Positions 22,725 through 37,674 of a stretch of DNA of 64,000 nucleotides are shown piece after piece. The DNA comes from Spirodela intermedia (Eukaryota > Streptophyta > Magnoliopsida > Alismatales > Araceae): NCBI GenBank assembly GCA_902729315.2, contig LR746268.1:2287501-2351500 (forward strand), written 5' to 3'. The first letter of the stretch is position 1, and every line of letters begins with the position of its first letter. The notes under the pieces are model-generated. The model was not told the origin of the DNA and did no database searches. It worked only from the letters and a program-made list of their open reading frames with translations. The position numbers and the translations under genes are program-made.

Positions 22725-22759
<35 letters not shown>

Positions 22760-25700
22760 GTGAGCAATGAGTGAGAAAACTACAGAGAGGGAGGGAAAAG
22801 AGGAAGATATATCACACCTGCCAGCTCGTTAGCGGCGGGATTGGGTTCATGACTGGAGCTCGAGGCAAGGGCTGGCCTCCGGCCACGGACTGCCGGAGAT
22901 GGGTCCGTCGGTTCCAATTCTCCATTGGCAGCCTTTCCTTTCTCGAAGAGGCGGACATCATGAAGCGACGGGAAGTCGATCTAGAGAGAGAAGAGAGCAG
23001 AATAAGTGAAACCCGAGAGATTAAATCAGCACCCGATGCCTGAAAGGAGCCTACCTCCAAAGAACCGTCATCCTTATATAGTGAGGTATCAGGAAGCAGT
23101 TCATCTTCTTCGGCTCTCTCTCGAAGGGTAACTGGATACCCTGGTACTTGGTCAAGAACAATCGTCGTGGATGTCGGGTCAAATGATGCCACTTTCCCAA
23201 CCTATAAAATTAGTCAGCGGAGATCACAGGTTGACCCAGAAGATTTGGGTCGGAGGATGAACACAGGTTAATCTGAAAAGAGAAAAAATTGGCACCAATA
23301 ACTAGATTAAAAGCGTACCCTGAATGAAGAAAGTTCAGGACACCATGACGATGAGAGCTCCACCACCTTATATGCAACCATATCACCTTTCTAAAACCAC
23401 CATCAGATTATGTTATCAGTAAGATGTGAGTGATGACGCCATCTCTATGTTTGGATGTATGAGAGAGAAAGAAAACCTTGGGGGCCCGCGCTAGGGGGAA
23501 TAGCTTTTCAAACACTGTCAGATGATCTGGGCTTCCATTTCCTTGTTCAACTAAGGCCACATCCGGCTGTTCAAGGAAAGCATCAGTATTCATTCTTCCA
23601 CTCAGATCTTCGTCTCTGCCCCACCTTTGTCCCTTCTTTTTGTTGATAGTGCCATTCCATTTAAGGGTTTCCTGGAAAGGATTAGAAAAAGCGGCTCAGA
23701 GTAAGAAAATGCAAAGAAGAAATGCATAAAAAACGTCATTCAATCTCAATCATTCAGCAATCCAGTGACTACTCAGTCACAGTAACAGACGTTAAAATCA
23801 TTCAATGGATAGAGCTTATCTATTATATGCATGTGTAATCGAAATATCAAATATATACATCCAATCACAGTGGTGGAAGGAAGATGACCATAGAAAACGT
23901 CTGCCATGAAAGGGTTCCATGCAGGAGTGACTCGTAGTAAGAGCAAGATGATGAATGCTTGCAATGGTTATGGATATTAGGACAAGAAGTGAGATAAAAA
24001 CTAGAGGCCACATCGTGATTTAATTTTCATTGATGTATTTTATATTTTTCTATATTTATTTCCAGGAAGTATATGAGTCGTGCTGTCTGATTGAGCCACC
24101 CAAAATTCACGAATCACTCTCTTTGTATTTAAGGTAGACATAGTTTCCATAATAGGTAATAGTGCCTCAGAGAATCTAAGACCTTCCGCTTGGAGGATGT
24201 GGAGGGAAATCTGAGCAACCCACCTCTCCTTCACTGCTGCCAGACATCTCTCCTGCTCCCTGGTGTATACCTCACAGAGAAGTAGGAGTCCTTATCCTAA
24301 TCCAAATAAGTAGGAACCCCATTTTTCAGTGTCTACAGCCAGATGAAAAATACAGATCAAGCCCGCCTAAAGAAGTTGTAATATCCGAATTAACTGGGCC
24401 TGTTCTAATGATGAAACTATACTTGCTCCGAATTCACACGCAATAAGCCTGTGTATAATAGCACAACTTGCAGAAGGGGATGATGATATCCTCAATCACT
24501 TCAACTATTAAATTGACATAGACACGGATAATTTCATTATTCCGCGGTCAATGAAGCATCGCCACCATTGAACCAAATCATCAAATGTAGGTGGAATTAC
24601 TAGAGAGGGAAACTATAGCAAAAGAGAATGTGAACTACAGTCCACTAACGAGACGATGTGATGATTGGAACACAATCACATAGTTAATCAATAGGGAAAA
24701 CATTTGCATATGTTTCACAAGGAAAATAGTGGCGACCCAACAACGGTCATATGAAAATATAATCAATAATAAAGAACCACTTAAGAATCTAACTTACCAC
24801 AGGCCCATGTGACGGCTGTTCATCCTCGCCTGCATTCACCAAAAGTCAATAATCTATCATCATTTGCAGGCATTTGACCAAAAATAGATTAAGCCCTTTT
24901 CTGGATACAGGCCTGAAAACTTTTGGAAGAAGACAAAAATATACAGACTCTGGATCTAGATCCTTTCCAGTTTGAAATTAATGACTCCTTACAATATAGG
25001 CGTACATATAGACTCGATTTGATGCGTTTGTATTTCAATCTAAGAGTTTGTAAAGATTTTCACGTGGCAAACATATACAGAGAATTATCGATACAACCTA
25101 AGAAGTTTCACATATAAAAAATAATCTTCAATTAGTACGTATTGATGTTTAGAAATTGTCTGTGCAGTATTACGTCATAACATAAAATATTTCCTTATTT
25201 GGTCTCAATGGTATCGAAGGTATAGTAAAGCAGAAATTCAGCTATATCATATGCAAGCAAAGTTCACCTCACTGGTGGGATCCCTTCCTGCAAGGGTGGA
25301 ATTCTCAGGTTTTTAAAAGAATTTCTTCACTTGAACATAACAGGGTTTATGGCTTGCGAGATTCAAATAAATATCAGTTCATTAGACCATGACTGGGGAA
25401 TGATGTTTGAAAATTTCCAACGATAAAATAATTCCAATCCTATAATAAGTAACAAAAGATATGGATCGAAGGACTGACAGAATTATTAAGGGAAGCAAAA
25501 TATAGAGTAATAAAAGAAAGGACAATAGGCATTTACCAGGAGGTCCAAACCGAATATGCCCAGGTTTAACTACAACAGGGACAAAGTCCTCCTCAGAACC
25601 GCTGTCTTGATCCTCATGATGGGCAGGAATCTCTGGGTGAGCATTATTCTCTAGCTTATCACTTGCAACAAGCTGTTAATGAAAGAATCATATTATGACA

Positions 25701-28700
25701 CATGTGACAATATAATATTATGTTTTTGTCCAACGTTTTCTATTGTTAAGTAGTATCGGTATTACAACTAAGCAACAGAAGTCGAATCTTGAAAAGCAGA
25801 GCGAGGAAATGCCTAGGAAAATCAGAAAAAAGGTACCTCTTTCTTTTCAGAACCCTTTAGTTCACGCAGCCACAGTCTTTTGGCCTTTTTACGTCGAGCA
25901 CTTCTGCTAGGCATCTGAAAGAAAAAAGATAAAATGAAGCAAGTTAATATTAAGGAAATAGATTGCAATTAGCAACCATATTACCAATCCCCACCAACCC
26001 CCAGAGAAGCATTGAAAGAGGCATGGTAGAAGCCGAGTAATCATTATACAAGAATGTGTACTATAGGAAAATAAACATTAAAAAGTATGCTCAAATATTT
26101 GAAAATAGTTGGAGGGGGGGTGGGGAAGAAGAGTCAATGTGAGCTAGATTTCGAGAAAAATGCTAATGAAAGTGCATAATTATACCATGCAAAAAACTTT
26201 AGCATTTATGTCCTCAATCATCACCAAAAGATTTTCAGGAACTCGAAAGATGGTTAGACATGAAGTTAACCAAAACGGGATTAGACTTTAAAAGACAACA
26301 GAAAACCGTGAAAGAGCGAAACCAAATAATTAATTACGAACAAGGAACCTTGGTGAAGCCTATTTGATTCCAATCTGGATTTTCTGACTCGGATGGGAAC
26401 TGGGAGTCAATCTAATTTGCAAATCATAACTCTTGTTCACAATAAACAACTAAGAAAAAGGAAAAAGAGAAAACGCAGAATCAACTAGAAGCTGTTAAGT
26501 CTTAGATTGAATTATTCCTGGCTGGAACGGACATTTTAATAAACTTCCAGCCCTTGAAACCCTGATGAAGCCGAAGGAATAACAGCACATATTTGTGACT
26601 CGCAGGGAGGAGAGGAAGAAGAGGGTGGGAAAGACAGTTGCCCACGAAAAGAGCAAGAGAATAGAACAGGAAGAACACGGATATACTAAAATTCCATATT
26701 TTCTGCACACTGCTGACCAGACAAACCCTGATGCTTTCTGCTAAAATGGGAATTGCTAGGCCAGGGGGGGAAGGGGGACGGAAATGATTAAGGATTTGGT
26801 GTTTGTCATAACTTAAAATTTTCTTCTCAATGTGCCCTTTTTATTCAAAATATTTACAGTTTTGCTCTTTAAAATTGTAACCAAATTTCCTATCCTCTTG
26901 CACATAAGCGTAGCACAGATGGCTGATTCACCTGATATAATCCCAATTAACGTCGGATTACATCATGATTTTACTCAATAACACGCGAGAAGCAGGATAG
27001 ACAAAAAGCAAGAAGAAAAAACCGTATGTGCCACAGAAATAAAACAGCAACAAAGTAGCTTATCAAAGTAAATTAGCATTAAAAGACGAATAGAGCAGAA
27101 TAGGGGTATTAAAGTAGAAGGAAATCGTAATTTTGTGCAGTCTTTGACTTTCCTCCAGTGTAACGTAGACTTTTATCACTAGAAATCCTAGTATTTCCCT
27201 GTTATTCTCATATTTTACAGTCGTTTATAGGCGTCAGATGACAGTCAATACAGTTTTACCGTTTTCCTTGTCCATCTACGTTTGTTCACTCATTTGATCT
27301 TCTGGATTTGGCCTGTCCAAATAAACGCCTATGACAGTGAGTGGTTGGAGTGACATTCCTATTGGAGGAATGAGGACATTTCTGCTTGCTGTCAAACCTT
27401 GCAACGAAGACGAATAGTCGGAGCCCTTCTTGTGAATTGAAGGAACGTAATAAACTAAAAATTCCGCCAGCAACCTCTCCACATCATTGCAAAAAATGAG
27501 TTCTCCTGATCTATATATCATACATACAAAACATCTATATGTGAAAGACATGGCATACAAACGCAACAGTATGTTTGACTGAATTATGTTAACAGGCTTA
27601 ACAGGTTGAATCCGTCTATCATCTCAATTGATAATCACCATTTTACAAAGTTTAAGAGATATTACACCCCATGAGGCTGCACCCTATTTCTAGGATACAA
27701 TCACAATGTAAGACCACATTATGTAAATGTAATGCTACGAGAAGATATGCGCATTCCACAATTAGTCCAATAGGATAGTTAAGCGTGATGACTCAAATAA
27801 TGTTGCTTTGTCTGCACTCTGAGGATAGAGATAAAGAATGTACACCACCCTTTTTATAAAACAGTCTGCAATAATTTATCAGTTACTTCAAGTGCTTACA
27901 AGGAGGAAGAAGCCACAAATAAACTTATGCCTACTAAGTCAGATTGCTCATTGCCCACCTACTCCAATGCAGCATATTAGGAAAGTCCACTTAATACTAG
28001 AACAAGTTCTTCCGCACCCATCTGTCATGAGCCTAGGATGTTCATAGAAAATGTCAAGACTATTTATCTAAGAAATGTCTGAAATTCCCAAAAGTTGCTT
28101 TATTAATGAAAGTTCAACAGACGTCCTAGAAAAATTGGCTCTTTTCAATTCAGGAAGTAGGAGGGAAATGTTAAGTTAATTCTTAGCCTTTTAGGGCTAC
28201 GTCAATCAGAACTTAGTTCAGAAGGAAACTGCCTGACAAGTTTCTGAAATAAATGTTATAACTCTAGTTCGTAAGACTTAAAGACAAGCCTTCACTTCCT
28301 GTGAACTCCCTATACTCTATGCAAGGATCTCCGCCTGTCTTAGCCCTCAAGTATGCAACTGTGGATATACGATTTCCCGAAGCGTTTAAGCATTCACATT
28401 CTCCCCTAAACATGTAGGGGTCTACCTTACACTGCACTAAAACTTTGGAGAACAAGCGGCCAAGCACAACTTCCATCATATAATCATAATGAAACAATAG
28501 GATATCTATTACTCCAGAGAAATTCAGAGAAGAAATGAACATGTAATTTGATGCGCTTTAGTTCCCAGGGGATCTAAGCTAGCAATAGACATAATAGGTG
28601 TCTTCATGGGATAAAATATCAATAAAACTTTTTTCTAGTCTGCACAGCACCAAATTTAGAAATGAACCAAAAATTCTACGTTTATAACAAGTTTAATATT

Positions 28701-31700
28701 TTCAAATAGATGGGCGCTTTACCGAATATAAAAATCTGAAGTACCGTACCAAACCTGGTCAAATCAAGAAGATCGGATACCATCTGAATTGCTGCTCAAC
28801 AGAGAGGAGGCACCTATATCCCCAGTATCTTATCCATAGAGCGTAACTATTATATTTACTCAGGAAAAGAGGGTCCTAGAGCCCTAGAGCCTACTCTCTG
28901 ATCTTATCAACACGAAGATCAAATGTTTCACCAAGGGTAGTCAACAAAGAACACATCATCCTTTATCAAAAATCACAATTCATTCAACAGTTTACCAATG
29001 TCATGTAATTGGACATATATGGCATCATTATCCTTTGCAACTCCAACTGTCTGGCTATAGAGATAGTATAAAATAATTTTATAACATATAATAATAACAA
29101 TGTAAAGGTTGTTATAGTAAAGACTCAAGTACCTTTTTGTCAGAAACGCTCGCATTAACTTCTGCTGCCTTGATTTGGTGACTTTCCTGACCTTCAATTT
29201 GCCTAGAACAGATACTTTGGTCAAAGTTGCTCTGAATATGACAGTCGAAGACACAATGCACACAATATTTAAGAATAGCTACATCTAAAAAAGATTATAG
29301 TTTTAAATCAATATATCACCCGCATGAACAAGAACAAGGAAAGCTTAATTGGAACGATAACTTTATGACAATGTAAAGTTGCACTTAAAGTGATGTCCAC
29401 ATAATTTGATGCAGTTCAGGACCTAAATGCCATTATTTAACTTGGATTATGTGGCAATCCATGTCTTCCCCGTAGTGAATTTTCGGGAACAAATCTCAAT
29501 GATTAAACATTTCGGAAATTTGAAACATGATTCACTGCCAAAAGTTCCTTATACGCTAGCACTTGAGGTAGGCGATTTGGCTACCTTTTTGGTAGAGCAA
29601 AAAATGTGGCAGTGGAAAAACAGGCCGATGGAAATTTTCTTCCAAAAAAAAAGTTGCTACAAAGATGGTTCATCGGAAACAGGTCTGTAAGGGTCTGCCA
29701 ACATCATTAGAATAAATGCCTACAATCAGTGGGCACTAGCGATTCCAAAAATAACCTTTTGAACAGCTGCATCCTCAGAAGCATCAAACCCTGGAAATTA
29801 GCACCAGCCCCATTTGACCTCTGTCGTTCACTGCCGTTCTAGAAGATGGGGGGGTGGGGAGTTCTATCGATGCCCTGATCTATGGTGGGTTCTATGGTGA
29901 GCGGTTTAAAGCACACACACACCCAGAAGAGAGGAGGTGGCAGAAAAAGGACCCAAGGGAACAGTTATCGGGCACAGTAGCAGACTAGGACGTCTCATTT
30001 CCTCTTTGTCAAAGCCTGGTTTCAGTATTCAAACAGGAAAGGAGACAAGAAAGTAGATGATCGCCTAAACAAGGCCCATCCAACTCCCAGTTATCAAAAA
30101 GGAAGGACCAATAATATTGAAAAGGCCGAGACAATGACAGGTTCACAAACATTCACAGAAGATATGTCAACCACACGTATAGCCTGGGGTCATGTATTTT
30201 CCGCAGACATGAAAAACTACTCCGCGTAGGACCTTCGCAGATAGAGGTTTGTTTCATTCATCACTGGAGAAAAATTGAAATGACCAAAGAAGATGGCACT
30301 TTGAAGAAAGATACTGGAAAGTCTGTGCTCCAAAACTGAGAAAAGAGAAGTTTTTGGTGGTCGAAACTTTAGGCCAAGCGAAAGAAAAGCTTACAGGAAG
30401 ATTAAGCATGGTAGCCCAAATGAGGTGAATCTTCAAATGGGCCCTCACAGTCAGTTCACCCGGATCTGTCGAAAGTGGGCCATGGCCCATCAAGATATGA
30501 GTGCTATTTTCTTAACGACTGGAACTTGGCCCATAAGCAAAAAGTCCCTCACACATCAACAACTAGTTCCTGTCTCATCACTAAGTGGGCTTTGGCCCAG
30601 CAGGTCTAATGAGCTCCCACGAATGTCACAAGGGACCAAACGAATTGTTACTCGCGTTCTAACTCGTTATCATCAGGTTTTGTTCTGACTGCCCTCTTCC
30701 AAATTATCTATCAATCTAACCTTTATTTCTATGGTTCACTAGCCTACCATACCCTATCCCAATTCCGCGAAAGCAACAAAACGCCCACCCCAAAATTTTC
30801 CAAGCATACTTTGTTCACTGCTTGGATATCGGCATAAAACGTTGTCAATAACGAGGCATAATTATACAAACGTGAAAAGACCTTTTTCCTTGCTCAACAA
30901 TCGTTTGGCTATCTACATCAGCATCTATATCAGCCTTAGCTATTTGGCTCTCTTTCGCTCTCTACCAGCACATCCCTTTTTATCTCAAATAACAACACAA
31001 ACTTTGCGTCTCACAAACATTAGGCATACTATCATATGCCTCCTGTCTTGCCCTCAGGTCAATGAGCTGTTGCAAAACATTACCCTTCAATTTTTGACAA
31101 ACTTGTCAAGTAGATATTCACTATCATCCTTGTTTCGGGTGTTTTGGCTTCAGTTTCCCTGCATCTGCTGGCTTTTAGTCCCCAAAATCCATCTAACTAA
31201 GACTATCAAGTCACTCCCTTTTGTAATTTGTGTAACCGTAGTTAAAACCCTTCTGTAATCACTGGATAGCGAATGATAGTATTACCCTCCAGTCACTCCT
31301 TTGAAAGGCTGCAGTTTGCTGGATGGGGAGACGGGCTGAACAGCCAAGAAAGAGGGATGAGGTGTGATTGGGAGAAAGATCCGTTCACCCAAGAAAAGGG
31401 AGATGGGGTTTGGAGTGTGAGTCGCCAAAAAGGGAGAGAAATAGGCACCTAAGGGGACTGCCAGACAGAAGAAGACAGCAGTGATAATAGGAAGGCAGGA
31501 GATGTAGGCCACAAGTAAAAGATAAGGGAAAAGAGCTGAGGTTTCCATGTGGGAAGAGGAAGACCATCCTGGAAAGAGGGATAGCGACATGAAGGTGGAT
31601 GCAGGCTATTTCATAGGGAGAGGGGGGTTATGAATGTAGCTGGATGAGGAGATGCGAACTCTGAAGTCATAGACAGCCCTTTTTTTTAACCAATCATCTC

Positions 31701-34700
31701 AAAAAGTTCTAAGAAGAGAGACAAATGAAGTCAACAGATTTTGAGTTGCCCCAGCACTTTATTTCATATCAAGCTTTTCCACAGCTTACTGCACCAGAAT
31801 TTATTTGCATCTTACACAAAATACATCAAATTGATCTTCTCACCACCCTGCACATGCATCATGCGAGAAAATAGAAACTCCAAACTAGTTTTGTGGTTTT
31901 AGCTTTCTGATGATGTTTCATCTTTCATTCAGAGTATTATCTGCTTCCTTCTGTAACCATCAGCTCCACTTATTTCTTAGCATATCCGGATGAGTATTGC
32001 CATAGAAAATCTACAAGAAGCACCAATAAATACACATACACTTCATGCTGAATGCACCACAAAACAAGAAAGGGTAACCGATGTCTAACTATGTTTTGAC
32101 TGGAAAGAATGTTAACATATATTAAACCCTTAACTCGAATTCAAAGTCATGGTCGTCCATTCAGCCGTCCAATCTAAAACCGTGAAAAAAAATAAAAAAA
32201 ATAATCAAAGTTTGATTGAAGGTTGGTCAACCATATCATATCATCACATGAAAAGCTGAAAACCGGATCCCAACATACCAACTAAGTCAGAATAAATAGC
32301 ATGACATATCAACTCAGATCTGAACACATGTGCACGGGACCAGAACTATTTAAAAACAATCCATCACTTAGGAGCTAGCAGCAATGGCTGGATCCTACTA
32401 TGGATGAGTGGAAAGCGTAAATGAAGAAGAGAAAACCAGATGTGACTCTACATTATCTCAAAAATATCAAAACTCACTTATCCTCTGTAGTGTAAGCCGC
32501 ATCCTTTAGAGTAGCATCCTGCTTCTTTGATGAAGAACGTTCATCATATGATCGGTTTCTCCTAGATGAAATTCCTAGTCCAACATCATCTTCTTCTGGA
32601 TGGACCTCTTCTAAAATAGCATTTCCAGGAGCCTTAAGAGAAAGAGTTGGGCATTCATCAGGTCTGGTTTTCTTCGTTTTCTTTGACCTGTCGTACAAGA
32701 TAAGACAAGAGCATCACAGTGGATGGAGATAAATAAAATTTTCATATCCAGAGAAGGAACTTTGACAAAGAAAATCATTCAAAATGACCAAATCCTTATA
32801 TTACATTGAAGATAAATGTTACAAAGCAGTCCACAGATGTTGAAACGACGAGAAAAAGGAATAGGACCACAAAAAGCTGAAACGATATTCAACTGAATGA
32901 GCAGTCCCCACTAATGGTGCTTGTAAAGTGGTGACACACATGTATGCATCACAATCCCAGGAAGAAACACGGAACATGGGTTGGTCATATTCAGTCAGCC
33001 TCTTGTAAGAGCCAGCTAAGGGCGTGCATATGCAATGGATTTCTCGTATTCTAAATATTAAGTGATTCTGTCCAGATGGACTAAAATAAACGATGACCAA
33101 AGAGGAATACTATTTCCAAAGAAAAGATGTAAAGAACTTTATCCTTACAATTAGAGAGAAAATTATCTATCAACAAAATATTAAAGATGGAATATGATTT
33201 TTGAAAGAGGATGACACGAGGTACTTTCAAATATTAAAAAGAAAGGAACGGATATACAGATATGTTTTCAATTGGGTCCTCAAAGCTTTCATAAAGCAGC
33301 TCTCCCTCCCTCCTATAAGACTCAAAAGTATAACATGAAGATTTGGACAGTATATTTTCTGTCCCCCTGCCTGTCCAATCTTTTTCGCAGGCTGTCCAGA
33401 AATTTTCCATTGCTTCTAGGAGATGTCATTGTATGCCTACTACAGGGAGTTGCTTCTGTAGATACAGCATCCAAAGAAATACTATCCAACAAGGACTCCA
33501 AGCTTAGGCTCTAATATGCGCTAATGTCATATATTTGAAGAACAAGCTGATCAGTAGGATTCAATATGAAAAAGATGAAAGCCTTTTGGCTTCAAACCTG
33601 AGATTATTCCGACAAGTGCGGGGGTTTCATGGTGTAAAGATCAGCCGTTCATGGAAAATTTCAGGTATTTCAGTAAAATTGTCTTCTGGATTTCAGAGTT
33701 AGTCAGTAAATAGGATTCAATATGAAACAGACTTGCGAGAAATAACCCTCCACCCTGTGGGCAATCAAATTCTAGTCTAACGTGAACATTGATAGAAATT
33801 TGAGATATGTTTTCAATGTAGAAACCCCACTAAGTGCCCCTAGTGTTAGCCAATAATAAAAACGTACGGGCCATATTCCTTTATTTTCAAAACATATGTG
33901 ACACGAAAATATTACACGTGAAAGGAACATACAGGAATAACTTTGGAGATTGTTAATAAAAGGCAGAGATTTTCTAACAAATAAGGCCCAACATAAACTT
34001 TCTGTTTAAGTTTAGGGTATGGACATGAGATCAAACAAAAGTTATAAAAACGAAGAGATTACTTCGAGCTTGAAGGCCGGCTAGAATCTCTCTTTCTCTT
34101 TGAGCCTGTCTTTCCATTTAATGGAGTTTCATGGCAAACCATTTCTGTAGCCTGATCTCCCACATTCTCTTCATCTTCACTCTCATAACCGCCTGACTCC
34201 TTTACAAATTCTTCGCCCGCTACAACATCATCACACAAGAGTAATGCTTGTTTGTCTATGATTTTTGAATCTTTGATATGATTTGCATCATGACTGAACA
34301 TGATGGCCTCTGTCAGCGTAGCACCTCTCTTTCTAACCCTGAAAATCAGACAGCTTTGAGTGCAACGCAATTTTTTCACAAAAAACGAATTATGTAAACT
34401 CAGATTGTACATAAACAAGCCAGATATCTCTAAATGCCAACTAGAGACTACTCACTATTAGAAATAACAATGCATCAAATTCCTGGTTAGTGGTACTCCA
34501 ATGAAATTAATGTGTGGACGAGTAACAACACAAGACTCGCTAATATTGGAAAGGATGTTCGAATAAAGATGAGTCCAAAAATAAAGGGATCAAAAATAAG
34601 AAGAAGGAAATATAATTAAATCTCCACCAGTTAAACCTTTTCTCCTGTCCATTTCCTATAATACTAATTCATCAACAATTGATAGAAAAGCCTCTTTGAA

Positions 34701-35835
34701 ACACTATTAGACCCAATACTGCAGGAATATCGCTACTTCTGATAGAATGGATAGTCAGAAAATGCCATCCTAATTTACTTCTGATAGAACATTGTAGATT
34801 TCATCGTAATTTACCGTCACTACAGACAGTACTGCCAAAGCCCATCCTAACCACTAATTTTAGGCATTTAAATTTCAATAGTATTAGGATTGGCCAGTAT
34901 AAAAACATCTATACTAATCCACGCCATCCTTTGGAGTCAAAAGAGAAAGTCATTGCATTCAGCTCTCTTCTGCTGAAGGTTAATGGATCTACGTCATACC
35001 CCCAGCTGAGGTGACTTCTGTCATTCATTTTTTTAGAAAGGAGATGCCAGAAAATAATGAGGACCACCTTAGGTGGAAGATGATAACAGACGCTACCTAA
35101 CAAGAGTCATTTAAAAGATTAACAGTAAAAAATCCAACATCTAACGCTCGTGGTTCATCGGCAATGCCTCTCTCTTTTGAAAGGGAAATAATTACGATTA
35201 CAACAAGCATAGAAGAGCAGTTATATAAAAAGAACGACAGCTTGTGCAATCTGCCTTGAAAACATTAACAGCGTAAAGGAGTACACTGACCCGATGACAT
35301 CCTTGTCCTTGAAAATTTCAGTGGATTCAAATGGTGGTAGAACGAATTGATCCATCTGTAACAAACGGTGCCATGTCAACGCGTTGATCAAACCAAAGAG
35401 GCACTCTGAATTTGAAACATGTAACAAAAGGGCATTGGAAGGGCCATTGAGGCTCAATCAGACGTAGTAAAGCTGAATGCACGGAATGGACACTTTATAT
35501 AAAGATATGAATTGGATTCAATAGGGGGCAGTTCTACAAAAGCTCACACAGCCAAGCACGGAGGAGTACAACCAGGAAATCAATTCTCCCCTCTTCAAGC
35601 AGACGAAATAAGAAGGAAGGGAACCAGATACGGGTGTGCTACTCACTGAGAGAAGAAGGCCTCTAGGGCAGGTTTCCTGGAGGTCGAAGCTTCGGATGAT
35701 GTGAGAGGCGAGAGCCGCGACGGTGTCCATCTCGGGGCGTAGGAGGACCCAGCAGCGCCTCAGGCCCTGTCTTCTCTGGGACTTGCTGAGCACATGGCGG
35801 TCCTCAAACACGACGCGCACCCTCAAGGGTTCCAT
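22519..35835 (-). CDS. COIL: Coilin, Cajal-body scaffold protein
   Basis: Nuclear scaffold protein of Cajal bodies. Exons in transcript order: 35835-35647, 35355-35291, 34338-34063, 32687-32478, 29202-29133, 25914-25837, 25672-25537, 24829-24798, 23671-23477, 23390-23319, 23201-23055, 22980-22818, 22718-22519. All are GT-AG and keep phase, giving 610 aa, close to Arabidopsis coilin. The N-terminal self-association domain (MEPLRVRVVFEDR, KSQRRQGLRRCWVLL, then FVLPPFESTEIFKDKDVIG) is followed by acidic/basic low-complexity sequence (GEEFVKESGGYESEDEE, GSKRKRD). Exon 6 encodes the basic RSARRKKAKRLWLRE block. PGHIRFGPP, TLKWNGTINKKKGQRWG, KGDMVAYKVVEL and LPDTSLYKDDGSLE mark the C-terminal Tudor-like region. 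The tail NVWEEISLALEEKKGELS to SLLRSNND is diagnostic. Introns 4 and 5 exceed 3 kb and may hide repeats. Exon 5, the least conserved, is the weakest call. Confidence 0.95.
25915..29132. other. Coilin intron 5, 3.2 kb
   Basis: No additional exon is needed for phase between exons 5 and 6, and none is evident. The intron is AT-rich with short frames only. I see no clear transposon ends. Confidence 0.5.
29203..32477. other. Coilin intron 4, 3.3 kb
   Basis: It holds GGCCCA/TGGGCC-rich sequence around 30430-30610 and GA-rich sequence around 31290-31620. These look unlike the flanking intron and may be old insertions. I found no terminal repeats or conserved transposon protein. Confidence 0.45.
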
Positions 35836-37634
35836 TCCCTCGCCAGAGAAGAAAACACCTTCTCTCTGGGTTTTTGCCAGGTTTTAGACTCTCTCTCTCG
35901 CTCTCTCTCGGGGAAGAGACGGTCGATCACTATCAACAAACGTACTCCACGCGGGACGTAAAGCTGAGACCTTTCTTTAAAAGGTTAGCCTTCTCTTATT
36001 AACAGAATATATCCATAAATTCCCTTGCCACATCTTGTAAATATCAGTAACTTAGCTGAAATCACAAACAATAGGTTGACTTTCGTTAACGTTGAATAGC
36101 TTTAAAGCAGAATTTAGGTCGTAGTGTAGAACTCGCCTTAAACTTTTCTAAAAAGTGTGAAAAAATTATTATTACCATATGACAATATTTTATAATAGTT
36201 CACGTGTTGGGACAAAATTTAAACACTTTTTCATTATTTTTTTCAAACGTCATGATGTCTGCTGTCACAAATATGGTCTATCTAGCCTCAAGGTGACGCA
36301 TAGTAGTTAATGAATTTTCCCTAATTTTACTATTTTATTGTCCTCTTTATCATCTCACAACTAATCAAATACACACACATATTCATATATATATATATAT
36401 ATATATATATCACAATTTTCCTAAATCCAAACTTCAATTAATAGAAACTTAGTTATTGAAAAATGCTTAAGAGTAAAAAAATAAAGTTATTAAGAAAAAA
36501 TGTTATTTGCCCTTCTACATGTGACTGTATGGACCTAAGAATCAAAAGTTTAAGAAAATAAAATTATATCAGCAAAATATCAAAAGTAAGATGCCAACAA
36601 AGACACTCATATATACCTTTTGGGAAATTGATAATATTGCACACTAGTTATCCGCAATTAGATTTCAATGAAAATACTTCTTTTCTTAATGCAAAAATTG
36701 ATTTTGATAGGACCCCATGAACAATGGAGCTCAGATTATGATGGCATGAAGGTAGATGAGGTCAAAAAAACTACTTGTAGGGATAAACCTTGCCAAGCCA
36801 AGGTTAAAAGGCAACATGGCCAAATTAATGCAATTCTTTAGCAAATCAAAAATCTCAGCTCAAAATTTTGCCAATCTCACACTATCCTATGCCTCCTCTA
36901 TTTGGATTGATCACCACATTTATGTTCTCAAAGATTATTTTTTTACAATCCTTAATTCCATAATGATCAGAAAATACTCTTGAAATTACTAGCACATAGA
37001 AATCTCACAAAAAGAACAAAAATTGTAGTATTTATCACCTCTTAAAGTTAAAATGTAATAGCCTTTAATTCGGGTAAATTTTAATTGTGATGCTCTTAGA
37101 AAATTATATCAATTATGAAAAAAGATCAACAACGTAATAGTTACTAAGATTGAGACTATGACACATTATTCACATGATTTATTTGGGCTGAATTTTATTT
37201 TGGATATTCTAATCTTTGTAGCCTATGTTTACATTTTCAACACATTTGGGGCCCTAATTTTGGGTTTTTCTTGTTTCCTTGAAAATTAGATCAACTATAA
37301 AAGTAAATCAATAGCAAAATAATTTCTAAGTTTGAGACTTTGACATGTTATTCACATGATTTATTTCGTAAAATTCTATTTTGGGTCTTCTAATCTTTTT
37401 AGTGTAAGTTTTACATTTTCAACGCAATTGACTCACCAATTTTGGGCATTGCTTATATCCTTGATTGATGTTTTACATCAAAAGGGCATATGATGGCATC
37501 CTATATAAGTGGCCTAGTTTAGGCCCTTGATTGCTGTTAATGAATTCTATTGACCAAGACTCCACCTTCCCTCCCAGCCATGAAGAAGGGTCCCTTGCTA
37601 TCGAACAATCTTTGATGAGTGAGGGACAAGTTGA

Positions 37635-37674
<40 letters not shown>

